Source: Thalassobium sp. | GTDB lineage: Bacteria; Pseudomonadota; Gammaproteobacteria; Pseudomonadales; Oceanobacteraceae | NCBI GenBank assembly: GCA_002733205.1 | Contig: NVUW01000014.1 | Location: forward strand, 210,153-274,152 | DNA length: 64,000 nt | Direction: 5' to 3' | Shown: in pieces, positions 46,708 to 55,288 of the stretch | Layout: every line of letters begins with the position of its first letter | Numbering within the stretch: the first letter of the stretch is position 1 | Notes under the pieces: model-generated | Databases searched by the model: none | Seen by the model: only the letters and a program-made list of their open reading frames with translations | What the model was told of the DNA's origin: nothing | Translations under genes and position numbers: made by a program

Positions 46708-48090
46708 TCAGACCACCCGCACCAGCGCGCCTTTTTCCCAGCCCAGCCGTCCGGTACGCACCTTCTGGCGCTGAATGCCAGGCACCGGCGCCAGCATAAA
46801 CAGGTCGCCATTGCGCCCGGTAAGAGTACGCGGCACACCGCAGCTTTTGGCCAGTGCGGCGTGGGCTTTCATATGCACTTCTTCGCCATGCACGGGAATG
46901 GCGATTTCCGGTTGCACCCAGCGGTATAAAGTCTCCAGCTCTTCCTGCGCCGGATGGCCGGAGGCATGAATCGGCAGTTCGGCATCGTCGGCGGTAATCA
47001 CTTCCACACCGATGCTGTGCAGCTGGTCGATAATGCCCTGAATAGCCTCTTCGTTACCGGGAATGGCGCGGGCGCTGAAGATCACCCGGTCGCCGGGCTC
47101 CAGTTCAAAATCCGGATGGGTACCAGCAGCAAGACGGCGCAGCGCGGTATGCGGTTCGCCCTGGCTGCCGGTCGCCACCGCCAACACTTCGTGGCGCGGT
47201 AAATAGCCCAGATGCCCGGTATCAACCGAGCCGGCACTGAACGGCCAGACACCCGCCCGCTTAGCACACTGATGCATATTGATCATCGAGCGGCCATAAA
47301 GGCCCATATAGCGGCCAGTGTCGTCCGCCACATGGGAAAGGGTTAACAGCCGCGCAATATTGCTGCCAAAACAGGTAACGATCACCCGCCCTTTGGCGCT
47401 TTCGATGTAATGGCGCAGGCCATCGTACAGATCGCCTTCCGAGGCGGAATGCCCGGCCACCGTGGCATTGGTGGAATCGCACACCATCGCCAGCACACCT
47501 TCCTGTGCCAGACGGGTAAAGGTTTCCTGTTTATAGCCGTGGCCCACCACCGGCTCGGGGTCGAGCTTCCAGTCGCCGGTATGAAACACATTGCCGGCGG
47601 CGGTGCGGATCATCAGCGCATTCGGGTCGGGCACCGAATGCGTTAAGGCTAAAAATTCCACCTCAAACGGGCCAATGGCTACACGCTCGCCGGTTTCCGG
47701 CACGATGATTTTTACCTGATGCAGCAGGCCATGCTCTGCGAGTTTCTTTTTCAGCACTTCGGCGGTAAAGCGCGTGCAATACACCGGACAACGCAGCTTG
47801 TGCCACAGATAGGGCACCGCGCCGATATGGTCTTCGTGGGCGTGGGTGATAATTAAGCCGGCCAGCTGATCTTTACGCGCGGCAATAAATTCCGGATCGG
47901 GCATTTGCGTATCCGGCTCGCCCGAATGGTGGCGGGTGCCATCGGCACTGACCCGCCCCGGTTTCGGGAAGGTTACGCCGCAATCGACCATCAGCCACTG
48001 ATCATCATGGCCGTAAAGATTCATATTCATACCGATCTCGCCGGTGCCGCCAAGGGGCAGGAAGAAGAGATCGTTAACACCTGGGTTCAT
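46708..48090 (-). CDS. RNase J-family metallo-beta-lactamase ribonuclease-like protein
   Basis: 460 residues. Metallo-beta-lactamase core LGGTGEIGMNMNLYG, zinc motif HAHEDHIGAV, then the beta-CASP domain (CDSTNATVAGHSASEGDLYD; VLAVATGSQGEP) and late His motifs (HASGHPAQEEL; IPVHGEEVHM). It lacks the ~100-residue C-terminal domain of Bacillus RNase J (about 555 residues), as do many proteobacterial homologues. It likely cleaves RNA by endo- or 5' exo-action. The final 56 bases of the coding region exist a second time 312 bases downstream. Confidence 0.88.
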   Translation of the reverse strand: MNPGVNDLFFLPLGGTGEIGMNMNLYGHDDQWLMVDCGVTFPKPGRVSADGTRHHSGEPDTQMPDPEFIAARKDQLAGLIITHAHEDHIGAVPYLWHKLRCPVYCTRFTAEVLKKKLAEHGLLHQVKIIVPETGERVAIGPFEVEFLALTHSVPDPNALMIRTAAGNVFHTGDWKLDPEPVVGHGYKQETFTRLAQEGVLAMVCDSTNATVAGHSASEGDLYDGLRHYIESAKGRVIVTCFGSNIARLLTLSHVADDTGRYMGLYGRSMINMHQCAKRAGVWPFSAGSVDTGHLGYLPRHEVLAVATGSQGEPHTALRRLAAGTHPDFELEPGDRVIFSARAIPGNEEAIQGIIDQLHSIGVEVITADDAELPIHASGHPAQEELETLYRWVQPEIAIPVHGEEVHMKAHAALAKSCGVPRTLTGRNGDLFMLAPVPGIQRQKVRTGRLGWEKGALVRVV

Positions 48091-48316
48091 GGTATTTCCT
48101 GACGATGCGCAAAGGCCATTGATAGCGACAACCGTAAAAACGACCGCAAAACAATGCGCGCAAATAATAGGTTTAATAAAATGCTGCTGTGAGTATACCG
48201 ACTGGCAGACTTTATTCAGCCTGTAACCGGGCCAGAACGGTTACCAAAGTCCACTTGTCCACCACCCGCCTGAGACTTAAACTGCCGCCTTGCTGATTGG
48301 TCTATTGATAGAGCAT

Positions 48317-48362
48317 GGTACTGATAAATAAAGGTACTGATAAATAAAGATACCGATAAACA
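48317..48362. repeat. 16-bp tandem repeat, about 3 copies
   Basis: GGTACTGATAAATAAA twice exactly, then GATACCGATAAACA. Confidence 0.85.
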
Positions 48363-48388
48363 GATCAACCTCTGCTCTCCAGCCAATC

Positions 48389-48448
48389 TTGACCCAATCA
48401 TTATTGACCCAATCATTATTGACCCAATCATTATTGTCCCAATCATCC
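48389..48448. repeat. 15-bp tandem repeat, 4 copies
   Basis: TTGACCCAATCATTA three times exactly, then TTGTCCCAATCATCC, ending 22 bases before the azlC start codon. Copy number would change the azlC 5' leader. Confidence 0.88.
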
Positions 48449-48470
48449 ATTCACGGCCGCCACTTCTGAT

Positions 48471-49172
48471 ATGACGCTTTCTCCGCTTAACACGCTGGTG
48501 CTGCGCACCTCGCTGCCTGTGATGTTTGGCTATCTGCCTTTGGGAGCCGCATTCGGCGTACTGTTCAGCGAGCTGGATCACCACTGGCTGTACGCCACCG
48601 CGATGGGGCTGTTTATTTACGCCGGTGCCGGACAATTTCTGGCGGTGGGATTACTGGCCAACCAGGCAACGCTGACCGAAATGGCGGTGGCCACCCTGCT
48701 GATTAACTCGCGCCATATTTTTTACGGCCTGTCATTAATCAGCCGCATGCCCAACCGGGGCTGGCGCCGCCTGTATCAGATTTTTGGCCTGACCGACGAA
48801 ACCTATTCACTGATTACTGCCACATCGCTGCCGGCGGATATCGACCGCGGCCAGTTCCAGCTGCGGGTAACCGCCATCAATCAGTTGTACTGGTTAGTGG
48901 GGTGCACCGTCGGTGCCTGGCTCGGCAGCCAGCTGGAATTCTCAACCGATGGCATCGCCTTTGTATTACCGGCACTGTTTATGGTGCTGACCATCGAGCA
49001 GTACAAACACCTGCGCGATATGCGACCTTTTGTTACCGCTCTGGCCATTGGCCTCGGAACGTTACTGCTGATCAGCCGTGAACAGATGCTGCTGATTGCC
49101 ATTCTGCTCAGCCTCAGCGTACTGATGATGCAATACGCCGCGCGCCGCACACACAAGGGGCCTGAGGCATGA
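48471..49172 (+). CDS. azlC: AzlC-family branched-chain amino acid exporter subunit
   Basis: 233 residues with about five to six membrane helices; AzlC signatures PVMFGYLPLGAAFGVLFSEL, FIYAGAGQFLAVGLL and LLINSRHIFYGLSLI. AzlC and AzlD together export branched-chain amino acids or analogues. Its stop overlaps the azlD start (ATGA, 49169-49172). Three genes further on lies ilvD for valine/isoleucine synthesis, but the accessory block at 49.5-55.5 kb separates them. Confidence 0.9.
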   Translation: MTLSPLNTLVLRTSLPVMFGYLPLGAAFGVLFSELDHHWLYATAMGLFIYAGAGQFLAVGLLANQATLTEMAVATLLINSRHIFYGLSLISRMPNRGWRRLYQIFGLTDETYSLITATSLPADIDRGQFQLRVTAINQLYWLVGCTVGAWLGSQLEFSTDGIAFVLPALFMVLTIEQYKHLRDMRPFVTALAIGLGTLLLISREQMLLIAILLSLSVLMMQYAARRTHKGPEA

Positions 49173-49495
49173 ACGAATTCTGGTATCTGAGCAGCGTAAT
49201 TGCGCTGCTGGCAGGCGTTACCTTCCTGACCCGCGCCCTGCCATTTATGGTGCTCGGCCGGCTGGCCGACCACCCACTGCTGGAACACCTAGGCCGTTTT
49301 CTGCCGCCCATCGTCATGGTGCTGCTGGTGATTTATTCGTTTAAAAACGACGTGGCATTCTCACTGGATTTTCTGCCCGAACTGGGCTGCCTGCTGCTGG
49401 TAACGGCGCTGCACCTGGCGTTTCGCCAGGCGCTGATCAGTATTGTCGGAGGGACGGCGATGTATATGCTGCTGGTGCAGATGGGGGTGGGGTAA
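49169..49495 (+). CDS. azlD: AzlD-family transporter subunit
   Basis: 108 residues, three to four membrane helices, with FLTRALPFMVLGRL and HLGRFLPPIVMVLLVIYSF typical of AzlD. Translationally coupled with azlC. Confidence 0.9.
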   Translation: MNEFWYLSSVIALLAGVTFLTRALPFMVLGRLADHPLLEHLGRFLPPIVMVLLVIYSFKNDVAFSLDFLPELGCLLLVTALHLAFRQALISIVGGTAMYMLLVQMGVG

Positions 49496-49574
49496 TTGAA
49501 AATAAAAATGTGACTCATAGTCCGTAGACCGTGAAGGCAGTGTGTTCCAGACTGCTCAAAAACAGGAGAACACG

Positions 49575-49796
49575 ATGGACACATACAGCACACAGCAAAT
49601 CTGTGAAGAAGGGTATAACGGTCTGATGATATATGCAGAAGCGAATCCCGATCACTGGCGCGGCGGTTTTATCTGGACCCTGGTTGACGAAAAGAACGCG
49701 GAAATAACAGACGAAGGCCTTGCCTTCACAATGGAAGATGCTCTGAAAGAGGCCAGACATGCGGCCGATCAGAAACTACCGCATACCTCAGAGTGA
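49575..49796 (+). CDS. Small protein of unknown function, 73 aa
   Basis: 73 residues from the ATG at 49575, AGGAG six bases upstream. Acidic and soluble (QICEEGYNGLMIYAEANPDH; GFIWTLVDEKNAEITDEG). It reads like a compact alpha/beta domain with a C-terminal helix (MEDALKEARHAADQKL). No family recognised. It is convergent with vsr, and its last 28 bases overlap the vsr 3' end, which suggests that the two have been inherited together or that one was trimmed. Confidence 0.6.
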   Translation: MDTYSTQQICEEGYNGLMIYAEANPDHWRGGFIWTLVDEKNAEITDEGLAFTMEDALKEARHAADQKLPHTSE

Positions 49797-50224
49797 GATA
49801 TATCTGACAGCAGCCAGCCCTCAATCTGCTCAAACAGATCTTCAGGCTGAAGCCTGAGTTTTCCTTTCAGCGCACATTCCCACACAACCAGAGTGCGCCA
49901 GCCCAGCTCCTGAAGCTCCGATAACTGTCTCTGATCCCGCACCCGGTTTCCTTCCAGCTTTTCCTTCCACCATTCAGCCCGTGTGGACGGCCACTTGAAC
50001 TGAGGGCAGTTATGCCGGTGCCAGAAGCAACCGTGAACAAAAATGACCGCCCGGTATTTCTTTAGTACCAGATCGGGCTTACCGGGCAGGCGCTTATCAT
50101 TCAGCCGGTAACGGTAGCCACGGGTAAACAATTCCTTGCGGATAAGGAGTTCGGGCCTGGTGTTTGTACCGCGGATAGCCGACATATTGCGGCTACGGGT
50201 AGCTGGAGTATGAATATCTGCCAT
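49769..50224 (-). CDS. vsr: Very short patch repair endonuclease
   Basis: 151 residues. Vsr landmarks: TRSRNMSAIRGTNTRPELLI at the N-terminus, catalytic Asp51 in GKPDLVL, the FVHGCFWHRHNCPQFKWPST zinc/metal segment (about 62-81), then WWKEKLEGNRVRD. In E. coli, Vsr nicks 5' of the T in T:G mismatches arising from deamination of 5-methylcytosine made by Dcm. Here it is divergent from the C5-methyltransferase (64 bases between starts), so the pair is the expected functional partner set. Vsr genes also occur inside MutL-like/methylase defence clusters. Confidence 0.93.
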   Translation of the reverse strand: MADIHTPATRSRNMSAIRGTNTRPELLIRKELFTRGYRYRLNDKRLPGKPDLVLKKYRAVIFVHGCFWHRHNCPQFKWPSTRAEWWKEKLEGNRVRDQRQLSELQELGWRTLVVWECALKGKLRLQPEDLFEQIEGWLLSDISHSEVCGSF

Positions 50225-50254
50225 ACGGGGCCTGGGTTTTAGATCCGATTCACT

Positions 50255-50260
50255 TATAAT
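50255..50260 (+). promoter_or_regulatory. Candidate -10 element for the methyltransferase
   Basis: TATAAT exactly, 28 bases upstream of the methyltransferase ATG, in the 64-base vsr/methyltransferase spacer. No convincing -35 hexamer stands at the usual spacing. Confidence 0.4.
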
Positions 50261-50288
50261 CCGGGCTCAACGAGGAAGTGTCAGCATT

Positions 50289-51869
50289 ATGAGTAAGCAG
50301 ATTAACATTATTGATCTCTTTGCGGGTCCCGGCGGCCTGGGTGAAGGCTTCAGCTCATTCACAACGTCCTCTGGCGAAAGGCCGTTTCATATCCGCATGT
50401 CTGTTGAAAAAGAAAGCAGCGCTCACCGAACCCTCACTCTCAGGGCCATGTTCCGTAAGCTCAGAGAGCAAGGTAATACTGCTGCCTATTTCGATTATGT
50501 AGAAGGCCGCATTTCCAAAGACTCTCTGATAGAACAGCATTCTGCTGAGTGGGCAGAAGCCATGCGCGAAACTATGGGCCAGCCTACAGCGCTTGGGGAC
50601 GATAACGAGCGTATTCATAAGCGTCTGCTTGCACTCAAAAAAGAGTACAAAGGCGAGCCATGGATCGTCATCGGCGGACCTCCTTGTCAGGCGTACTCCC
50701 TGGTCGGCCGTGCACGTAATATGGGCATCAAAGGATACGATGCCAAAGAAGATCACCGACACTTTCTGTACAAAGAATATCTTCAGGTTCTCTCTATTAT
50801 TGAGCCTGATGTGTTTGTTATGGAAAACGTAAAAGGGATTCTGTCATCTAAGGTCGATGGCGAACTGATATTTCCGAGAATCCTGAGCGACCTAACAAAC
50901 CCTGCGTCCGTTGTTGAAAACCGGAAGAACGGTAAGAGCTACCGCATATTTTCCTTCGTAAAAGCACCTGATAGTGAAGATCTTCTGTCCACCGGATACA
51001 GCAATAATCACGACTTCATTATCCGGGCAGAGGACTTTGGCGTACCTCAGACAAGGCACCGTGTGATTCTGCTTGGCATCGCAGAGGATGTTCTGAATTC
51101 ATCATCGCCAGAACAACTAAAACCGGCAGAACAGGTACCAATTGAAACCGTGCTCACTGGCCTGCCAGCTCTGCGTAGTAAATTATCGAAACAAGGTGAC
51201 AGCAGTGATGCCTGGCGTGATGTTGTCGACCAGAACTTCCGTCTGGTACGCAACGAACTGAAATCAGATACATACTACCGTGATGTATTGGCTGCAATGA
51301 GTGCATCGATAGCCGGGCTAAGAAGCGATGCCCCCACAAAGGCTACGAACTACGATAAGCCAGCGATAAGTAAAGCTGCGCCCAAAAGCCTTAAAAGCTG
51401 GCTGACAACCGATAAACCTAAAAAAATTCTGAATCATGAGGCACGGGGGCATATGAACAGCGACCTTGGCCGCTACCTCTTCAGCGCCTGCTGGGCACTA
51501 CCAAAGGTGCACGGAGAATCAGAAAAGCCATTCCCTAAATCTGAAGACTATCCGGAGTGCCTGGCGCCAGCCCATGCGAACTGGAAAAGCGGGAAGTTTG
51601 CCGACCGCTTCCGCGTTCAACGATACGGCCGCCCAGCGACGACTGTCACCAGCCATATTTCAAAAGATGGACACTATTTTATCCATCCAGATCCGACACA
51701 GTGCCGAAGCCTGACTGTGCGCGAAGCTGCGCGGATTCAGACATTTCCGGACAATTATTTCTTCGAAGGCAACCGCACTGAACAGTATGTTCAGGTGGGG
51801 AATGCGGTGCCTCCGTATTTGGCTCTGCAGTTAGCAAAGATCGTAGCGTATATAGTTAAGAATTATTGA
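50289..51869 (+). CDS. DNA (cytosine-5)-methyltransferase
   Basis: 526 residues. Motif I DLFAGPGGLGEGF, motif IV with the catalytic Cys in GGPPCQAYS, motif VI FVMENVKG, motif VIII QTRHRVILLG, a target-recognition region of about 200 residues, motif IX RPATTVTSHISKDGHYFIHP and motif X VGNAVPPYLA. An insertion of about 90 residues separates motifs I and IV (RKLREQGNTAAYFDYVEGRI), more than in Dcm. The specificity cannot be read from sequence. The gene is divergent from vsr and ends one base before the end of the convergent AT-rich operon. No ordinary restriction endonuclease is adjacent. Confidence 0.93.
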   Translation: MSKQINIIDLFAGPGGLGEGFSSFTTSSGERPFHIRMSVEKESSAHRTLTLRAMFRKLREQGNTAAYFDYVEGRISKDSLIEQHSAEWAEAMRETMGQPTALGDDNERIHKRLLALKKEYKGEPWIVIGGPPCQAYSLVGRARNMGIKGYDAKEDHRHFLYKEYLQVLSIIEPDVFVMENVKGILSSKVDGELIFPRILSDLTNPASVVENRKNGKSYRIFSFVKAPDSEDLLSTGYSNNHDFIIRAEDFGVPQTRHRVILLGIAEDVLNSSSPEQLKPAEQVPIETVLTGLPALRSKLSKQGDSSDAWRDVVDQNFRLVRNELKSDTYYRDVLAAMSASIAGLRSDAPTKATNYDKPAISKAAPKSLKSWLTTDKPKKILNHEARGHMNSDLGRYLFSACWALPKVHGESEKPFPKSEDYPECLAPAHANWKSGKFADRFRVQRYGRPATTVTSHISKDGHYFIHPDPTQCRSLTVREAARIQTFPDNYFFEGNRTEQYVQVGNAVPPYLALQLAKIVAYIVKNY

Positions 51870-51870
51870 T

Positions 51871-52584
51871 CTATTGTGTATTTTTAAACCTATCAAACTC
51901 CGCAGGCAACAGAGCAATAATCTCATCTCCCGACATTGAGAAAAAGTCATAAGTCTTATCAAACTGCTTGAGTACCTTAGTCAATCGTCTAGGGCTATTA
52001 CCCCCAGAGCCCTTTTTTCTCTCATGCTTAGCTTCATCCCAATAGAGACCATATACTGCATCTATCATCGATGGATTAGTAATAAGTGTCTCCGTCGCAG
52101 CTACCTGAGCCCACAGTTCCCCAGGAGTATTAACAGGTCCATTCAACAATACTTTAAGCTTATCTTCTCTGTCTTTATGTGCTGCATACACTGACCATAT
52201 AGACGCTAGATAATGTCGATAGTACCTACGATAATTATCAGGTTCTGCAATCCAGATTGGCAACTCACCAGGTTTGAAACTACTACCAGAGGTCTTACAC
52301 AATCGATCAAAAAGAAATACGGAGCACCAAGACCAAAATCCAGAATCTTTTTCAGCAGATGTAAGATTCAGCTTAAGGACTATTTCATGCAGCCCTTTAG
52401 CTGCTGAAAGTCTGTTACCCAAATCTAATTCATTTAACCAATCGCTATCCCCTCCGATTGGTTCAACGAAAGTATTATTTGAGAGAAAATCATTTGGAAG
52501 ATCCTGTGGAACTCCTGAACGGTGCCCGTCTAAAAATCTTATGAAGCGTTCTACACCCTTGTCTCGTAATCGACCAATTTTCAT
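51871..52584 (-). CDS. Unknown protein, last gene of GHKL operon, 237 aa
   Basis: 237 residues, mostly helical, soluble. Visible features: N-terminal MKIGRLRDKGVERFIRFLDG, aromatic-rich centre (FWSWCSVFLFDRLC; NYRRYYRHYLASIWSVYAAH), C-terminal LTKVLKQFDKTYDFFSMSGD. No nuclease or nucleotide motif is apparent. The start overlaps the stop of the preceding gene (ATGA, 52581-52584), so expression is coupled to the 254-aa protein and the GHKL ATPase. The DNA is AT-rich relative to the core genes. The arrangement suggests an obligate partner of the ATPase; activity unknown. Confidence 0.7.
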   Translation of the reverse strand: MKIGRLRDKGVERFIRFLDGHRSGVPQDLPNDFLSNNTFVEPIGGDSDWLNELDLGNRLSAAKGLHEIVLKLNLTSAEKDSGFWSWCSVFLFDRLCKTSGSSFKPGELPIWIAEPDNYRRYYRHYLASIWSVYAAHKDREDKLKVLLNGPVNTPGELWAQVAATETLITNPSMIDAVYGLYWDEAKHERKKGSGGNSPRRLTKVLKQFDKTYDFFSMSGDEIIALLPAEFDRFKNTQ

Positions 52585-53345
52585 TTCAGCCCTCTCTCCA
52601 TCACATCTTCAAGCAGCTTATTACGAACATTTAGCTTCTGCATGAATAGACGGATAGTACTTTCTATCCAATCATCATTATCCGCATCCTCGCTTGGATC
52701 GGGAAGACCTGCGCCAAGTTGCTGAGCAAATAGAATCCACTGCGTCTGAAGTTCATCCGTATCACTCAAGTCAGAATCCCATCTATCATTTACTATTTTT
52801 CTTAGTATTAGATGTACAGCAGCTGGAAAAATAAAAGATTTAAAAGTTAGCGATCGAACAACCTGATCTTTGCTTCCCAATTCTCTATCAACCTGCAGCA
52901 CGACTGAATCATTACCCCAGTCAATTCTCCAAAGCACACCATATGATGTTAAATCTTTACTTTCTACTGGTAATATACTTTTCGAATTTGTGTCTAGATT
53001 ATCATCTTTATCATATGGCTTTATCTTATTAGCGATACCAAAGAGAAGACCGCCGTTTTCAACGTCTACAACCTTAATCCTGAATTGTAGATTCTCAGCA
53101 TCGTCGAATCTATCAAGCACGATTCCGTTCAACATAACAACAGGGTGAACCAAGCCTAAATCTATTCGCATAAATCTGGTCTTGTGCTCAGCTTCAAGAA
53201 TCACCTTAGCCTGGCCTGGAAATTCATATTCAGAAATATCTAATCGAACATCAACGACGGGGCTATGACCAAAATCATCTCTGAGCTTAACCTTCACATC
53301 ATCTTTAAGTATTTTTTTTCGGCCGGTAAAATTAAACCTCTTCAC
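52581..53345 (-). CDS. Unknown beta-rich protein, third gene of GHKL operon, 254 aa
   Basis: 254 residues from a GTG at 53345, chosen because a perfect AGGAGG lies eight bases upstream and the ATG at 53369 has none. It begins MKRFNFTGRKKILKDDVKVK; the first 150 residues look like beta strands (VVDVRLDISEYEFPGQAKVI, KTRFMRIDLG), the last 100 helical (WILFAQQLGAGLPDPSEDAD, RLFMQKLNVRNKLLEDVMER). No catalytic motif recognised. It overlaps the ATPase gene by 14 bases and the following gene by four, so all three are made together. Possible adaptor or DNA-interacting partner; inference only. Confidence 0.7.
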   Translation of the reverse strand: MKRFNFTGRKKILKDDVKVKLRDDFGHSPVVDVRLDISEYEFPGQAKVILEAEHKTRFMRIDLGLVHPVVMLNGIVLDRFDDAENLQFRIKVVDVENGGLLFGIANKIKPYDKDDNLDTNSKSILPVESKDLTSYGVLWRIDWGNDSVVLQVDRELGSKDQVVRSLTFKSFIFPAAVHLILRKIVNDRWDSDLSDTDELQTQWILFAQQLGAGLPDPSEDADNDDWIESTIRLFMQKLNVRNKLLEDVMERGLK

Positions 53346-55272
53346 TATCAATAACCTCCTGAAAGACATCCACTATCAAGTCACGATGCTCATCAAAGCC
53401 ATCGACCTTCAAGATAAAATCATTATCAATAGCTGTAAATTTTATCGAGTTCCCATTAATTTCAACGTCGGATACATGCTCAAAAAATGGATTATTAACA
53501 TACTTATTCTTAGAGATATCGAAGTCGTTTTTATCCCAGCTTTTTAGCGCTTTAGACTTAGATGATCCAGAAATATCATACGCCACACGAACTTCATACC
53601 TTCGAGCCTTCCCCGCTGATTTAGCTGCATTGGTCAGTATAAATCCACCTGCGATCGAACGAAGACTGTAAGCACGAGGTTTAGACTCGGGCTTGGGACA
53701 AGGAGGTTCATCCACATGCCCTGGTTCAGGTTTCTTATTCCTAGCGATCTTCCGAGATTCAGGCACTTCTTCATCATTCTCGGGCAAGTCTATGTAAAAT
53801 ATGTCAGATAGAACCGTTACATCCAATTCCTCGTCTGATTGACTAATCGTATTCAGTAACTTGTTTACAGATAGCCTAACAAAATCAATTGTTGACGGAC
53901 CCCAATCATATTTATTTTTAAACTTGACTGCATTTTTTTCCCACTCCGTATGAGCCGGATTTTCAGAATCACCAAGTAATGTTGCAAGAGGTCCATTTTC
54001 AATAACAACCAAACTCACATATCCCCGAACCTTACTACTACGGGCTTCAGGAATCATAATTCCTTCTCTGACAAATTTTGGTTGATACTGCTTATCTTCA
54101 CTATCTTTAACAAGGTATATACTAAAAAAACTCTTCTTTTCTAGTTCATTTTTCTTCCTCACATACAAAGGGCACTCAATCTTTATCATCCCACCTGGAA
54201 GTGAAATTTTTCGTATAATTTGAGATGACACGTCTTTCGAAACGTATTTTGCTGTCCACTTTGGCGCCCCTAGTGATTCGGAAAGAAGAAGCTTCACTAC
54301 AGATAAATCTTCATCTGAAATCGCTCTTTTAGCTAGGTCTATAACTGGTTTTATGTCTTGTAGCGATATATTTCCCTTCATCTCTTCAATAACGTTGGCT
54401 ATTGATTCAACAGTAATAGAACGCTCCGATCCATCCTCGCCAATCTCTACCTCTAATAGTCCCGCCATAATGGGCCAGAAGTATTCTCGGATAACATGCT
54501 CAGTCAGTTTCTCGCTAGAAACCTCGTCCTGAATGAAAGGCATTACTACTGACAATCCAGTATCCTCAGCACCTCTTCTTAAACCGAAATCAGCCTGCAG
54601 CCTATCTAAAATCCTCTCATTTTCCGCAGGAAGCGGCAAATAATCTTCACCATCACAAGCTTCAAAACTTCCCCACCAACCATCTGGTGTATACTGAATT
54701 CCATCAACCTGATGCGACTTTAATACGCTCTGGCCTGCCACTAGCAACCGAGAATCGGTACACCTAATCGTTGCAGCTATAAACATCCTGATAGCGCTGG
54801 TGTATGGAAATACATATTTTCCAATCCCGTGACGACCTCTGTCCCCATCATTCTTACCAGACAATCCTTCGGCTCTCATAAAGTAGTAGAAAGAGTTACC
54901 TTCCTGGCCTTCAAAATCTCTTTCATCTCCAACAAGGCCTTTAGTATTAAAATCCTCATATACCAGATACCGACAATCATCGGATTTACTGGGCGGATTT
55001 TCTAATCCATTGTCGCTGGAACTGAAGTGCTTCCACGCTTCATCGCAAATATAATTCGAAAGTGCTCCCGAACTAGCTGAAAGCGTATTAATTGAAAATC
55101 TGACACGAACAGGGCCGTCCCCAGCTTTTGCGTCTAATGAATTCTGAATAGACTCTCGCACTAGGGCGTGGGTGTCGTCATCAATACTGGAAGTTGTGAA
55201 GAAACTAGCCTGCATCGGTTGACGGGATTTTTGGCTAAACCTTTTTATTTCAAATCGCCATTCCGTGTTCAT
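53332..55272 (-). CDS. GHKL-superfamily ATPase (MutL/MORC/Hsp90-like)
   Basis: 646 residues from the ATG at 55272 (AAGGA seven bases upstream). N-terminal ATPase: N-box HALVRESIQNSLDA with Glu40, Asn44 and Asp47 in the E-x3-N-x2-DA pattern; a D-x-G-like element YLVYEDFNTKGLVG (Asp107); and the glycine lid box DRGRHGIGKYVFPY (about 144-157). The middle (VLKSHQVDGIQYTPDGWWG) and the C-terminal 350 residues have no motif I recognise. There is no MutL C-terminal endonuclease motif. Prokaryotic MutL/MORC-like GHKL proteins linked to methylases, Vsr and helicases have been described in restriction-modification neighbourhoods. Here it is the core of an AT-rich operon convergent with a C5-methyltransferase. 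Confidence 0.82.
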   Translation of the reverse strand: MNTEWRFEIKRFSQKSRQPMQASFFTTSSIDDDTHALVRESIQNSLDAKAGDGPVRVRFSINTLSASSGALSNYICDEAWKHFSSSDNGLENPPSKSDDCRYLVYEDFNTKGLVGDERDFEGQEGNSFYYFMRAEGLSGKNDGDRGRHGIGKYVFPYTSAIRMFIAATIRCTDSRLLVAGQSVLKSHQVDGIQYTPDGWWGSFEACDGEDYLPLPAENERILDRLQADFGLRRGAEDTGLSVVMPFIQDEVSSEKLTEHVIREYFWPIMAGLLEVEIGEDGSERSITVESIANVIEEMKGNISLQDIKPVIDLAKRAISDEDLSVVKLLLSESLGAPKWTAKYVSKDVSSQIIRKISLPGGMIKIECPLYVRKKNELEKKSFFSIYLVKDSEDKQYQPKFVREGIMIPEARSSKVRGYVSLVVIENGPLATLLGDSENPAHTEWEKNAVKFKNKYDWGPSTIDFVRLSVNKLLNTISQSDEELDVTVLSDIFYIDLPENDEEVPESRKIARNKKPEPGHVDEPPCPKPESKPRAYSLRSIAGGFILTNAAKSAGKARRYEVRVAYDISGSSKSKALKSWDKNDFDISKNKYVNNPFFEHVSDVEINGNSIKFTAIDNDFILKVDGFDEHRDLIVDVFQEVIDSEEV

Positions 55273-55288
55273 ATCATTCCTTTTCTGT

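Larger units (their letters stand above)
48091..48470. other. Divergent spacer with two tandem arrays
   Basis: 380 bases between the RNase J-like gene and azlC. The right half contains two unrelated tandem arrays (48317-48362, 48389-48448), close to the azlC start. Promoters for both genes must lie here; none could be resolved. Confidence 0.6.

Noticed and set aside
46248..46774. 139-aa and 127-aa plus-strand proteins
   Set aside because: Both consist of translations of the palindromic repeats and duplicated segment.
49769..51869. Plain type II restriction-modification system
   Set aside because: No restriction endonuclease gene accompanies the methyltransferase; Vsr is a mismatch-nicking enzyme. 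The convergent GHKL operon is a better candidate partner.
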